Shown: piece by piece, positions 1-7,572 of the stretch
Layout of the letters: every line of letters starts with the position of its first letter
Numbering within the stretch: position 1 is the first letter of the stretch
Source: Candidatus Pelagibacterales bacterium
Lineage (GTDB): Bacteria; Pseudomonadota; Alphaproteobacteria; TMED109
Reading direction: 5' to 3'
Length of the DNA stretch: 35,040 nucleotides
Assembly: GCA_002714055.1 (NCBI GenBank)
Contig: PAWH01000005.1
Location: 7,975-43,014 of the forward strand
Program-made: the position numbers and the translations under genes
Notes under the pieces: generated by a model
What the model was told of the DNA's origin: nothing
The model's input: only the letters and a program-made list of their open reading frames with translations
The model's database searches: none

Positions 1-963
1 CAAAACAATGTATCTCTTATAAAAAAAAATTTTCCTAAAATTAATAATAAGATTGCAATTGAAAAGATTGTAAGACTTATATCTCTAAGTAGGTTAGTTG
101 GTGTTCAATTAAACAATAATCCAAGTATTCTGACCTATATAGATCTTTCATTTGAAAATTCTATTTTAAAAAACAAAATTCAATTTAAGGTAAAGAAATT
201 TATAAAAAGGTTTTCTTTTTGTGAACTAAATATCCTAGGTAATGGTGTTAAAGCCCAAATAGAATCTTTCAAAATCCCAGAAATAAGAAAAATAACTTTT
301 CAAAAAATTAAAAAAAAAATTCCAAGAATGCTATTTTTAAATAAAAATGTATTAATTATTGGAGGGTCTAATGGTCTAGGGGAAATTGCAGTTAATTCTC
401 TATGTGCTTTAGGTGCTAACGTAACTTTTACATATAATAATAATTATTTTAACTCAAATAAGATGGTCTTAGATTTAAAAAAAAATAATATCAAATGTAA
501 TTATTTTAAACTCGATGTAACTAAAATCGGAAAAAAAGATATAACTTTTTTAAAATCAAAAAAATTTGAAAATATTTACTATTTTGCAACACCAAAAATA
601 ACTTCTACAAACAATTTTAATAATAATCTATATAAAAGATATTTAAATTATTATGTAACATCGTTTAAAAAAATATTAAAAAATATTAATTGTTTAACGG
701 AAAAAAAAACTAAAATATTTTTTCCATCAACTATATATATTAATGAGAAAAATGAAAACTTCCCTGAATATGTAAAAGCAAAAAAAAAAGCTGAAAATTT
801 ATGTGATAGCATTAACAAAAAAAATAATTTAAAATATCATATTTTGTATGAAAGATTACCAAGAATTTACACAAGGCAATCTTCATCGTTTTATGAACTG
901 AGTTACTTTGATGGATTTAAAATTATTTTAAAAATAATAAAGAAATTAAACAAATTAAGATAA
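1..963 (+). CDS. Hot-dog (MaoC/FabZ-like) + short-chain reductase fusion, 5' partial
   Basis: The frame is open from base 1, so the protein begins outside the window and the ATG at 328 is internal. Visible residues 1-109 resemble the end of a hot-dog dehydratase domain (a segment reading SLSRLVGVQLNN followed by alternating strands). Residues 110-320 are a classical SDR: the cofactor loop GGSNGLG lies at residues 12-18 counted from the ATG at 328, with catalytic Ser134, Tyr148 and Lys152 (YVKAK). The predicted role is dehydration or reduction of an acyl group carried on the acyl carrier protein encoded 4 bases downstream. The membrane acyltransferase that follows suggests the product is transferred to a glycan. 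Hot-dog/SDR fusions beside ACP and MBOAT genes occur in surface-polysaccharide loci. The domain call for the first part is from pattern only; the SDR call is firm. Confidence 0.75.
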   Translation, partial: QNNVSLIKKNFPKINNKIAIEKIVRLISLSRLVGVQLNNNPSILTYIDLSFENSILKNKIQFKVKKFIKRFSFCELNILGNGVKAQIESFKIPEIRKITFQKIKKKIPRMLFLNKNVLIIGGSNGLGEIAVNSLCALGANVTFTYNNNYFNSNKMVLDLKKNNIKCNYFKLDVTKIGKKDITFLKSKKFENIYYFATPKITSTNNFNNNLYKRYLNYYVTSFKKILKNINCLTEKKTKIFFPSTIYINEKNENFPEYVKAKKKAENLCDSINKKNNLKYHILYERLPRIYTRQSSSFYELSYFDGFKIILKIIKKLNKLR

Positions 964-967
964 ATTA

Positions 968-1210
968 ATGAATAAAAACATATATTTAAGACTTTCAAAA
1001 ATATTTGATGATATTTTTGATATTAAAAAAATTAAATTAAAAAAAACTACAAACGCAAAAGATATAAGTAATTGGGACAGTATAAATAATTTAAAACTAA
1101 TTATTATTTTAGAAAAAGAATTTAAAATAAAATTTGATCCGAATGAAATAGTTGAAATAAAAAATGTAGGAGAATTAATTAAATCTATTGAAAACAAAGT
1201 TAAATCTTAG
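968..1210 (+). CDS. Acyl carrier protein
   Basis: An 80-residue protein of normal acyl-carrier length. The phosphopantetheine attachment motif is NWDSINNLKL, with Ser38 as the modified serine, followed by the usual helix II (LIIILEKEFKIKFDP) and a C-terminal acidic and hydrophobic helix. It starts 4 bases after the hot-dog/SDR gene and ends 3 bases before the MBOAT start, so the three are co-transcribed. It is probably a dedicated carrier for an acyl group destined for sugar O-acylation rather than the housekeeping AcpP, because the helix II sequence departs from the near-invariant DSLDTVELV form of AcpP. The start context has no clear Shine-Dalgarno sequence. Confidence 0.88.
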   Translation: MNKNIYLRLSKIFDDIFDIKKIKLKKTTNAKDISNWDSINNLKLIIILEKEFKIKFDPNEIVEIKNVGELIKSIENKVKS

Positions 1211-1213
1211 CTC

Positions 1214-2827
1214 ATGCTTTTTAATTCTTACTTATTTATTTTAATTTTCCTGCCTTTAACTCTTTTAAGTTATTATTTTATAGTTCCATTATTAAATTTA
1301 AAAAATATACCAAAACACCAATGTCGCCTCTTTGTTTTACTTATTGCATCTTTAATCTTTTATGGGTATTGGAATCCCAAATATCTTTTTTTAATAGGTG
1401 GTTCAATATTATTTAATTTTTTCCTTGGTTTAAAACTTCATTCACTAACTCAATCAGTTTCGAAAAAATTCTTACTTTTTTTAGGTGTTTCTTTTAATTT
1501 AGCTCTACTTGCCTATTTCAAATATGCTAATTTTTTTGTAGAAAATCTAGAAATTTTTTTGAACTCAACAATAGAGTGGGAAGAAATCGTTTTACCTATT
1601 GCTATATCTTTTTTTACTTTTCAACAAATTGCTTACATAGTTGATGTTTATAATAATAAAACAAACGAATATAAACTACTAAACTATTCTGTGTTTGTTG
1701 GCTTTTTTCCGCAACTTATTGCAGGTCCGATCGTTTATCATAATGAAGTAAAATCACAATATGCTAACTTAGATGTATCAAAAAACAAATATAACAATAT
1801 TAGTGTAGGAATTTGTATTTTTGCTTTAGGACTTTTTAAAAAAGTTGTTATTGCAGATAATTTATCGACCTTTTCTGATCCAATTTTTTTAGCAAATGCT
1901 GAGGGGGGTAGTTTAGTTTTTATTGAAGCGTGGATTGGTATTTTATCTTATACATTCCAACTGTATTTTGATTTTAGTGGATACAGTGATATGGCAGTAG
2001 GATTAGCAAGATTATTTTCTATTCGTTTACCATTTAATTTCAATTCTCCATTTAAGGCAATAAATATTATAGATTTTTGGAAAAGATGGCACATTACATT
2101 ATCCAGATTTATAAACGATTATTTATTTACTAATATTGCAATGTTATTTTTAAGATTTTCTGTAATGAAAAAATTAAATAATTTTAATTTTATATTATCT
2201 ATATTGTTGCCAATACTTATTACTTTTTCTCTGTCTGGCCTGTGGCATGGAGCTTCTTGGAATTTTCTATTATGGGGAACTTTACATGGATTATATATAG
2301 TAATTTGCTATTCGTGGGGAATTATATGCGAAAAATTAAATTTAAATATGTTAAAAAACAACATTTATAAATTGTTTTCTTTAATTTTAACATTTACATC
2401 TGTCACTTTAGCTTTCGTTCCATTTAGAACAAAAAATATTGAAGCAGCTTTATCATTTTATAATTCATTAATTCCTACAAAAAATATATTTTTACCAAAT
2501 GAATTAATTGGTTATTGGCAGAATTATTCTGAAACTTTCTTAAATTATATACCTTATTTTGAATTTAATTTTGAAGGAAATTACGCTCTAAAAGTTATTC
2601 AAATTCAAGACTGTCTAATTTTTACAATTATATCTTTTTTTATTGTATGGACATTTCAAAATAGTAGTAATTTTGTTAAAATTGAAAAAAACAAACTAAT
2701 ATTCCAACAATTTCAAAAATATAAAATTAATGGTTTTGGTGTTTACTATATTTATTTCTTACTTTTCTATTGTCTTTTATCATTAACAAATATAAAACCT
2801 ATACCTTACTTATATTTTCAATTTTAA
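1214..2827 (+). CDS. MBOAT family membrane-bound O-acyltransferase (AlgI-like)
   Basis: A 537-residue polytopic membrane protein beginning MLFNSYLFILIFLPL, the standard N terminus of the AlgI/PatA/DltB-like MBOAT group. Family landmarks include a DFSGYSDMAVGLARL segment, an FWKRWHITLS segment, and the catalytic histidine in SGLWHGASWNF (His345). Members move acyl groups from a cytoplasmic thioester donor to a sugar on the periplasmic side. Here the donor is plausibly the ACP encoded immediately upstream. The C terminus ends in a hydrophobic segment with no extra domain. It is the last gene of the + strand module and is followed, 38 bases later, by the end of the convergent kdsB gene. Confidence 0.93.
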   Translation: MLFNSYLFILIFLPLTLLSYYFIVPLLNLKNIPKHQCRLFVLLIASLIFYGYWNPKYLFLIGGSILFNFFLGLKLHSLTQSVSKKFLLFLGVSFNLALLAYFKYANFFVENLEIFLNSTIEWEEIVLPIAISFFTFQQIAYIVDVYNNKTNEYKLLNYSVFVGFFPQLIAGPIVYHNEVKSQYANLDVSKNKYNNISVGICIFALGLFKKVVIADNLSTFSDPIFLANAEGGSLVFIEAWIGILSYTFQLYFDFSGYSDMAVGLARLFSIRLPFNFNSPFKAINIIDFWKRWHITLSRFINDYLFTNIAMLFLRFSVMKKLNNFNFILSILLPILITFSLSGLWHGASWNFLLWGTLHGLYIVICYSWGIICEKLNLNMLKNNIYKLFSLILTFTSVTLAFVPFRTKNIEAALSFYNSLIPTKNIFLPNELIGYWQNYSETFLNYIPYFEFNFEGNYALKVIQIQDCLIFTIISFFIVWTFQNSSNFVKIEKNKLIFQQFQKYKINGFGVYYIYFLLFYCLLSLTNIKPIPYLYFQF

Positions 2828-2865
2828 ATTAATAGTTTTTAATATATAAAATTTTTATTTTTTTA

Positions 2866-3591
2866 TTATTTAAAGATTTTAATTTGTTTTTCTACTTTTT
2901 TTATGTCTGAAGGATAATCAACAGAAATATTATTATCGCTTAGTTTTACGCATATAACTTTTTGATTATTTTCAATTGATCTTAATAATTCTATATTTTC
3001 TTTTTTTTCCAATTTTTTTGATTTAAAATTAGCAAATTTTTTTAAACCTTCTTTTGTAAAAGCGAATATACCAATATGCTTTAGTTTTTTTTTAATTCTT
3101 TTTTTAGAAAAATCTTCTAATCTTGTTAAAAATTTTAATTCCCCTTGTTTTGATTTATTAAGAAAAACAATTGATTTATTCTTGTTTTGCCCAGTTTTAA
3201 TCAAAGAATACCCAGTTGAAATTTCAAATTTATTTTTAATATTTTTTTTTAAAATCAGTATTACTTTATCAATATTCTTTGGATTTATAAGAGGCTCATC
3301 GCCTTGCAAATTAACATATATATCTGAATTGATTTTCTTTGTCACTTCATAAACTCTATCTGTTCCTGTTAAATGCTTAGTTGAAGTCATAGTAACTCTA
3401 ATATTATTATCTTCACAAAATTTCTTTATTCTTTTGTCATCTGTAGCAACAAGACATAAATCAGCCTCTTTTGATAATTTGGCTCTATCCCAAACATGAT
3501 GAATTAATTCTTTTTTTTTAATTTTTGCAAGAGGTTTGCCAGGGAATCTTTTTGAGGCCCATCTTGCTGGTATAATGATTGTAGATTTCAT
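2866..3591 (-). CDS. kdsB: 3-deoxy-manno-octulosonate cytidylyltransferase (CMP-KDO synthetase)
   Basis: A 241-residue nucleotidyltransferase, close to the usual KdsB length. The N-terminal CTP-binding motif is IIPARWASKRFPGKPLA (about residues 5-21). It is followed by LVATDD, MTSTKHLTGTDR and VNLQGDEPLI, the motif set specific to KdsB rather than NeuA. The C-terminal half keeps HIGIFAF, ENIELLRSIE and the metal-linked SVDYPSDI. The enzyme activates KDO (or a KDO analogue) as CMP-KDO in the cytoplasm for lipid A core or capsule assembly. It is the last gene of the long minus-strand run, 17 bases downstream of a GT4 gene. The sequence is somewhat divergent (Trp in the first motif), so a specialised KDO-like substrate is possible. 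Confidence 0.9.
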   Translation of the reverse strand: MKSTIIIPARWASKRFPGKPLAKIKKKELIHHVWDRAKLSKEADLCLVATDDKRIKKFCEDNNIRVTMTSTKHLTGTDRVYEVTKKINSDIYVNLQGDEPLINPKNIDKVILILKKNIKNKFEISTGYSLIKTGQNKNKSIVFLNKSKQGELKFLTRLEDFSKKRIKKKLKHIGIFAFTKEGLKKFANFKSKKLEKKENIELLRSIENNQKVICVKLSDNNISVDYPSDIKKVEKQIKIFK

Positions 3592-3608
3592 TTAATAATT
3601 ACTTTTCT

Positions 3609-4688
3609 TTATTTTAAAACTTTAATCCATTCTTCCTGGAAGTGTTTTTTATTACCTTTTTTAAGAATAGTCTTTTGTGCGTTACTACCTAAACTAATTC
3701 TTATTTTCTTATTATTAATTAATAAATTTAAATTTTTTGTTAAATCATTTTCATTATTATTATTAATTAATAAACCATTCTGTTTATGCTTAATAAAATA
3801 TTGTATGCCTGTTATCCTAGTACCTATTATAGCTAATTTGTAATACATACTTTCAATTAATGTATTTGGCATCCCTTCATATCTCGAACAAATTATATAA
3901 ATACTGGATTTTTTATACCATTCATTAATTTTTTTTGATATGCCTTTAAATATTACGTGCTGATTAATTCCTAATTTTTTTATTTCATTTTTTAAGAAAT
4001 TTAATTCTTCTCCATAACCAAAAATTACAAGTTTCCATCCTTTTTTTACAGCACAACTTTTATAAAAACTTTTAATTAATAAATTTACATTCTTTTGATG
4101 TGTTAATCTTCCAACAAATAATATTGTTTTAGTTCTATTTTTTAAAGAAACTTTTCCTTTTAACATGCAAGGATTAGGAATAAAAAGAATTTTTTTAGAA
4201 GGAACAAATTTTTCAAGAACCTTGCCTGAGCTAGGATGATTAAATAAAACTTTATTTGAGAAACGATAAAGCAAGAATCTAAGAATTTTCCAAATATAGG
4301 GTATTTTCTTTTTATTTAAATCATTTCTTTCATTAATTATTAATTTTTTATTTAAATTAAATGACGCAATAATTGAAAGAATATTGACTGTTGTAAGAAA
4401 GCTTATAATGTAATCAGGTCTGTAAACGTTAATTTTTTTTCTAATTCTTTTAATTCGAATATAAGTGTATTGAATTTTCTGAAAAATATTATTTGTTTCT
4501 TTTTCTAAATTAAGACATTCTGAGTTAACTTTAGGATTTAAATTAAAACAACGATTATTCTTTTTTTTAAAATATAAAATTCTTACTTTAAATTTTTTTT
4601 TAATTAAAAAGTTTGCTAAAAAAATTAATATTCTTTCCGCTCCACCTATCTCTAAATCTGAAATTACAAACATAATTTTTTTATTCAT
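3609..4688 (-). CDS. Glycosyltransferase family 4 (GT-B)
   Basis: A 359-residue protein with both Rossmann halves of a GT4 enzyme. The N-terminal acceptor side has DLEIGGAERIL (residues 11-21), the family's glycine-rich GGAER motif. The C-terminal donor side has FVGRLTHQKN (191-200), an FGYGEE loop, and the EX7E signature EGMPNTLIES (Glu271 and Glu279). It is retaining and cytoplasmic, and adds a sugar from an activated donor; the sugar cannot be told from sequence. Its start overlaps the stop of the upstream polysaccharide deacetylase gene by 4 bases (ATGA), which implies translational coupling. Confidence 0.92.
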   Translation of the reverse strand: MNKKIMFVISDLEIGGAERILIFLANFLIKKKFKVRILYFKKKNNRCFNLNPKVNSECLNLEKETNNIFQKIQYTYIRIKRIRKKINVYRPDYIISFLTTVNILSIIASFNLNKKLIINERNDLNKKKIPYIWKILRFLLYRFSNKVLFNHPSSGKVLEKFVPSKKILFIPNPCMLKGKVSLKNRTKTILFVGRLTHQKNVNLLIKSFYKSCAVKKGWKLVIFGYGEELNFLKNEIKKLGINQHVIFKGISKKINEWYKKSSIYIICSRYEGMPNTLIESMYYKLAIIGTRITGIQYFIKHKQNGLLINNNNENDLTKNLNLLINNKKIRISLGSNAQKTILKKGNKKHFQEEWIKVLK

Positions 4689-5593
4689 TTTTTTTGCCCA
4701 TTAAGAGTTCCAAAATTTTTAAAATATCTTAAGAAGCCGGTAACACCACTAATTTGAGCTTTAAGCATTGTTATAGAAGCAGAGTCGGTTATTAAACATG
4801 TTTTTAATAAAAAAGGATTAGTATTAAGATAATTCCATCCAATATCGCATGTACGAGAAGTTAAGTATCCTAATTTTCTTAAATATTTAATTTCTCTGTT
4901 CGAATAATCGCCATTAGGAAAACTAAAATGATTAAATTCTTTATTTAATAATTTTTTTAAATCATATTTAGATTTTCTTATTTCTTCCAATGACTCTTTA
5001 TTACTACATTTTGGCAAAATAGCATGATATCTTGAATGACTTTCAAAATTAACATATTTAATCATTTTTTTAATTTCATTTCTACTTAAGGATTGTCTTT
5101 GGAATGTATGTCCTTTATCATCTTTTGTAAAATTAAATTTTTCTTTTAGTATCTTTTCTCTTTTATTTTGAGTAATAGTTTTTAAAAACTCTTTGTTTTC
5201 ATCATCTATGATTTTAAACCAAAAGAACTTTAATGTACTGACTATTTTTGTACATAAATAAATAGTTGGCTTTACTTTATATTTTTTAAATAATTTGATT
5301 AGTTTAAAATTAGATTTGTGACCATCATCAAACGTAATTAATAATGGAAATTTAGGAATGTTAGCCCAGGTATTGTTATAAATTGAATCTGTTAAATCCT
5401 TTAACTCAATTAAATTGTATTTTTTCTTTAAATATATTAAATGTTTCTCAAACGTTTGTACTGTCGGGTTGTGATACAGAACAATTGTAACTTTTTTTTT
5501 TGCTATGAAGAATCTTATAAGAACAGGTATTCCTGAAAATAAGATAATAGTTGCAGCAATCTCTTTAAATACTTTTATAAAAAAATTTTTCAT
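4685..5593 (-). CDS. NodB-homology polysaccharide deacetylase
   Basis: A 302-residue carbohydrate esterase family 4-like protein. The NodB motif 1 is LLITFDDG (TFDDG at 87-91, with the base Asp and metal Asp), and motif 2 is HSRYH (His186 and His190), matching the H-[S/T]-x-x-x-H metal site. Later motifs include FSFPNGDYS. A hydrophobic stretch near residues 12-30 suggests an N-terminal membrane anchor, so it may act at the membrane or periplasm on an N-acetylated glycan or lipid-linked intermediate. The pairing with the downstream GT4 by an ATGA overlap points to a shared step in glycan assembly. N-deacetylation is the family's usual reaction; the actual substrate is unknown. Confidence 0.88.
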   Translation of the reverse strand: MKNFFIKVFKEIAATIILFSGIPVLIRFFIAKKKVTIVLYHNPTVQTFEKHLIYLKKKYNLIELKDLTDSIYNNTWANIPKFPLLITFDDGHKSNFKLIKLFKKYKVKPTIYLCTKIVSTLKFFWFKIIDDENKEFLKTITQNKREKILKEKFNFTKDDKGHTFQRQSLSRNEIKKMIKYVNFESHSRYHAILPKCSNKESLEEIRKSKYDLKKLLNKEFNHFSFPNGDYSNREIKYLRKLGYLTSRTCDIGWNYLNTNPFLLKTCLITDSASITMLKAQISGVTGFLRYFKNFGTLNGQKK

Positions 5594-5595
5594 AG

Positions 5596-6610
5596 TTAAA
5601 AATTCGTAAACTCAAAATCGCTATCTATTAAATCAAACTGAAATGATGTATTTATTTTTTTTTTCTTTAAAAAAAAAGCAAAATTTAATTTTTTTTTATA
5701 AATCAAGAACAAATTTAAATTCTTGATAGTTTTTTTATCTATTAAAAACTTTATATAAACATAATTATTTTTATACGCCCACTTGCTTATTTCTAAAAGA
5801 AAACTTCTCAAGTAATAATTGCTAATATTTTCTGGCTTCATAAGTATTTCTAAATACATATTTTTATTTTTTTGACTTTTCTTTATTAAAAAATATTGTC
5901 TTTTATTTTTTAAACTAGCTATCAAATATTGATTTTTAAAAGGTGATTCCAATATTCTCCATTTCAAATATTTTTTATCTCTCAAAGGCTTTAATGATTT
6001 ACTTAAATTATTATTCTTATCTCTTAATTTATTTATATTTTTTTTGGATAAATTATAAAAAGAAATGGTATTCCTCGCTTTATCCATTTTGTTGAATTTG
6101 CAAAGAAAGAAGAAAAAAAATTTATTAAAAAAATCAGAAAAAAAATTATTAAATTTTTTAAGTTTAAAAGGATTAATAGGTATCACAGTTGAAAAAAAAT
6201 TTACATCTGTATTCCAGTTATAATTTTTAAATATTTTTAATGATTTTTTATTACAAAATGTTACACCTATATCTACATTTTTCATCCAAATTTTTGCTAA
6301 ATTTAGCCCTAGTTTTTTTTTTTGGTATTTACGTATTACTAAAAAATCAACAAACCAAGATGCTAAATATTTTTTTTCTTTTATTTTTATATAAAATGGT
6401 ATATGTCCTGCGTGGGAAATAATTTGTTTATTTATTAAAAAAATTTTCGGCGTTGTATATTTTGAAAAATTTATTCTATATAACCATTTCCAATTTTTTT
6501 TTAAAAAATATTTTTTTCGTGGATAATTGTTTTCATAAAATTTTAAAATATAATTTTTTTTTTAGATTTAAAATATCTTTTATTTTAATTGATGAATTAT
6601 TTAATTTCAT
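5596..6610 (-). CDS. GNAT-family N-acyltransferase, frameshifted in an A10 tract
   Basis: Read directly, only 5596-6285 has an ATG-initiated frame (229 residues), but that frame is open far upstream of its ATG, to 6561, with no start codon. A separate start at 6610 (MKLNNSS...) gives 25 codons and hits a stop just after an A10 run at 6554-6563. Skipping one A joins them into 337 residues in a single frame, with NNYPRKKYF, then WKWLYR, HAGHIPFYI, then WFVDFLVIRKYQKKKLGLNL (the GNAT acetyl-CoA loop region) and GVTFCNKKSLKIFKNYNW. The ATG at 6610 overlaps the upstream FkbM stop as TAATG, which supports it as the true start. It probably acetylates or acylates an amino sugar. The frameshift could be a homopolymer sequencing error, rescued by slippage, or genuine inactivation. 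Confidence 0.75.
6554..6563 (-). repeat. A10 homopolymer at GNAT frameshift
   Basis: Ten consecutive T on the + strand (A10 in the coding sense), at codons 16-19 of the GNAT gene. With A9 the reading frame runs through from the TAATG-coupled start to the normal stop. With A10, as seen here, translation ends seven codons after the tract. Confidence 0.85.
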
Positions 6611-7569
6611 TATTCTGCAGACAAAAGGACTGTCCTAAGTCCCCCTGTTTTACAAATAAGTTTAATTGCATCTTTATTTCTTATATTTTTATAAATATTT
6701 CTTACCTCTTCATCAGTTTTAATTGACATAGAAATAGGTTTGTACGAAAATTTTTTTTCTAAAAAATTTGTACCTCTTATAGAAGAAGAAGATGCTAATT
6801 TTACTTTATACCCTATAGCAAATAATCCATTTAAAATTTTTTCCATTGAGTTATTTTTATCATATTTTGAAATATGTGTTTCAAAACAAATTAAGGGCAA
6901 TTTAATAAATTTTTTTTTATTTTTTAATAAATTTTCTAAAATTTTAGTTTCGTGGCCCTCTACATCCATTCTTATTAAATCAGGAAAACATTCTTTAATG
7001 CATATATCAATTAATTTAAAGGTTTTAACTTTAATTTTAGATTTTTTATCTAACATTTTTTTGCTGGTTCCTTTAAAATGAAAAGTACCTAAATTAAAAT
7101 GCTCAGAAGTATAAAAAGTTTCGTAACCATTTTTATTAGATACAGCTCCCTCAATTATAGATGTCGATTTTTCGTTGTTAACTTTTAAGTTTTTTTTTAA
7201 TAAATTTATATTATCTGGAACAGGTTCTACTGCTATAATTTTTGAATTCCTTCCTATAAGATTTCTCTCAATCAATAAATAATATCCTATGTTAGAACCT
7301 ATATCCAAAATTTTCATATTTTTTTTCAACACTTTTTCTAAAATAATTTTATGGTCAAGCTCCCTTTCTCCAAAAAGAATTAATGTTCTAGACAAACCTT
7401 TGTCATTTAAATTTAAAAACATTTCAAAGTTATAAATCTTTTTTTTAAGGTATTTTGATAAAAGTATATTTTTATAAAATAAATATTTTAAATGATAAAA
7501 GATTGAAGATAATAATACTGTGATCCCTCTCCTGTTTAAAACAATAAAAAAATTTGTTATTTTTTGCAT
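6610..7569 (-). CDS. FkbM family methyltransferase
   Basis: A 319-residue class I SAM-dependent methyltransferase of the FkbM type. Motif I is KILDIGSNIGYYL (DIGSNIG at 89-95), motif II is IIAVEPVPDN (Glu114), and the hallmark FkbM segment IRMDVEGHE lies at 199-206. The C terminus ends in TGGLRTVLLS, as in many surface-glycan FkbM proteins. It likely O-methylates a sugar in the glycan or its lipid-linked precursor. It starts 3 bases after the asparagine synthetase gene, and its stop overlaps the start of the GNAT gene by one base (TAATG). Confidence 0.9.
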   Translation of the reverse strand: MQKITNFFIVLNRRGITVLLSSIFYHLKYLFYKNILLSKYLKKKIYNFEMFLNLNDKGLSRTLILFGERELDHKIILEKVLKKNMKILDIGSNIGYYLLIERNLIGRNSKIIAVEPVPDNINLLKKNLKVNNEKSTSIIEGAVSNKNGYETFYTSEHFNLGTFHFKGTSKKMLDKKSKIKVKTFKLIDICIKECFPDLIRMDVEGHETKILENLLKNKKKFIKLPLICFETHISKYDKNNSMEKILNGLFAIGYKVKLASSSSIRGTNFLEKKFSYKPISMSIKTDEEVRNIYKNIRNKDAIKLICKTGGLRTVLLSAE

Positions 7570-7572
7570 TTA

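Noticed and set aside
955..1197. Minus-strand open frame of 80 codons antisense to the acyl carrier gene
   Set aside because: It lies entirely opposite a clear ACP and its translation is low-complexity Phe/Ile/Leu, as expected from the reverse of an A-rich gene.
2828..2865. Rho-independent bidirectional terminator
   Set aside because: There are T-tracts but no GC-containing stem; calling a hairpin from A/T runs alone is not justified.
6740..7081. Plus-strand open frame within the FkbM gene
   Set aside because: Antisense to a well-supported methyltransferase; the translation has no domain features.
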